Of a stretch of 64,000 nt of DNA, positions 63,438-64,000 are shown piece after piece. The stretch is from Cokeromyces recurvatus. Lineage: Eukaryota; Mucoromycota; Mucoromycetes; Mucorales; Mucoraceae. How positions within the stretch are numbered: position 1 is the first letter of the stretch; the number at the start of each line of letters is the position of its first letter. The position numbers and the translations under genes are program-made. The notes below the pieces were generated by a model. The model did no database searches. It saw only the letters and a program-made list of their open reading frames with translations, and was not told where the DNA came from. The DNA lies in the NCBI RefSeq assembly GCF_025118155.1, contig NW_026251387.1:310001-374000 (forward strand), written 5' to 3'.

Positions 63438-63737
63438 CAGCTAAATAGTTTCTTTTTTTCTTTTTCATTTCAATAAAATGTTGATCAACTTTTATAAAGG
63501 ATTTTCATACAAAGTCGATCATATCATTTTTTCTTTAAAATAGAAAAAAAATACTCCGCTTTTTTACCGCGACACCTAAAAAAAAAAAAAAAAAAAAAAA
63601 AAAGGACGGAAAAATCTAAGGATTTTTTTCCTTTTTTTTTTTTGATTTGGAATATATATAAATACAACAACATGCTTCTTATCTATTGTCATTCTTCTTC
63701 TTCTTTTTTTTTTCATTGAATTCTTAATAAAAATAAA
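60644..63737. other. About 3.1 kb without a recognisable gene
   Basis: I found no coding or RNA gene on either strand. It holds microsatellites (AAAAT near 60718 and 62777; AAT near 60735; GATA at 62536; TA at 63395-63430), C/T tracts (61140-61240), a short G run near 63223 and poly(A) runs near 63110 and 63580. The right end holds the promoter of the edge gene. Confidence 0.5.
63653..63664 (+). promoter_or_regulatory. TATA-box-like element for the edge gene
   Basis: A TATATATAAATA sequence lies about 75-85 bases before the ATG at 63738, followed by a pyrimidine-rich leader. Confidence 0.45.
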
Positions 63738-64000
63738 ATGGTTGAATTTTTTCGAAGACAAACAAAGCAATTAAATAGATCAAGGAAGCCTAATCCGTTA
63801 AAGAATATCATTAGTCGCACTAATAAAAAGGAAGAAGTTCCATTACTACCATTAAACTCTGGTTTGACTTCACCTACAATAGTATCACCCATAATTACAA
63901 ATTCAGCTTCAAGGCATAATGATCCCTATACGCCTCATATTTCTCCAACTGCAACAAAAGCTGTTAAACAAATGAATCACATGAATACCACTAATCATAC
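63738..64000 (+). CDS. Partial unknown protein, 5' end only
   Basis: The open frame from ATG 63738 runs off the window after 87 codons. The visible part starts MVEFFRRQTKQLNRSRKP, is basic and then Ser/Thr/Pro-rich (SPTIVSPIITNSAS, PYTPHISPTA), so it is probably the disordered N-terminus of a larger protein. I do not recognise it. Confidence 0.6.
   Translation, partial: MVEFFRRQTKQLNRSRKPNPLKNIISRTNKKEEVPLLPLNSGLTSPTIVSPIITNSASRHNDPYTPHISPTATKAVKQMNHMNTTNH

Noticed and set aside
1..64000. CRISPR arrays or bacterial operon signals
   Set aside because: No spaced direct repeats of the CRISPR type exist; the genes are intron-rich eukaryotic ones.

Overview
This window is AT-rich eukaryotic nuclear DNA. 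The genes are cut by short GT-AG introns (about 45-150 nt) with T-rich tracts before the acceptor, and they lie close together on both strands. Long A/T homopolymers and AT microsatellites fill introns and gaps. The gene set (a CYP505-type P450-reductase fusion, a Spo14-like phospholipase D, a tandem-BTB T1 protein, a WRKY-like zinc finger gene, and SAGA, TFIID, TFIIH and TFIIIA subunits) points to a fungus, most likely Mucoromycota/Mucorales. The species cannot be named from sequence alone. I rebuilt every gene by hand from donor/acceptor sites and reading phase. Nearly all exon sums are exact multiples of three, which supports the models, but no transcript evidence was available.

1-12.2 kb: P450 fusion (+), SAGA subunit Ada1/Hfi1 (+), CRAL-TRIO/Sec14-like membrane protein (-), a doubtful small gene (-), and Noc3 (+). 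12.2-20.5 kb: a noncoding stretch, a DNAJC7-like TPR/J-domain co-chaperone (-), a BTB T1 gene with an apparent frameshift (+), and a small CxC-H-C protein (+). 21.3-32.4 kb: TFIIIA (+) meeting roadblock dynein light chain (-) tail to tail with one base between stops, then GEN1/Yen1-like nuclease, ArfGAP-UBA protein and phospholipase D (all +). 32.4-45.3 kb: PDRG1 (-) / TAF6 (+), eL27 (-), NASP (-) / TFIIH Tfb2 (+), a GH31 sulfoquinovosidase-like glycosidase (-) and riboflavin kinase (-). 45.3-48.4 kb holds no recognisable gene. 48.4-49.8 kb: WRKY-like zinc finger gene (+).

50.17-54.74 kb is a DNA transposon with two nearly identical terminal inverted repeats of about 580 bp and a decayed DDE (Tc1/mariner-IS630 type) transposase. 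After it come a small unknown protein (+), a DUF1748 protein (-), the ribosome-assembly factor Rrp36 (+) and a secreted GH18 chitinase (+). About 3 kb without a gene follows, then the 5' end of an unknown gene at the right edge.

Most genes are housekeeping functions in transcription, ribosome assembly, histone handling and membrane traffic. Compact divergent pairs (PDRG1/TAF6 and NASP/Tfb2) share promoter intervals of under 200 bp. The best candidates for new biology are the WRKY-like gene, the GH31 enzyme of the sulfoquinovosidase type, the long-TIR element, the unusual N-terminal domain on the P450 fusion, and the BTB frameshift.
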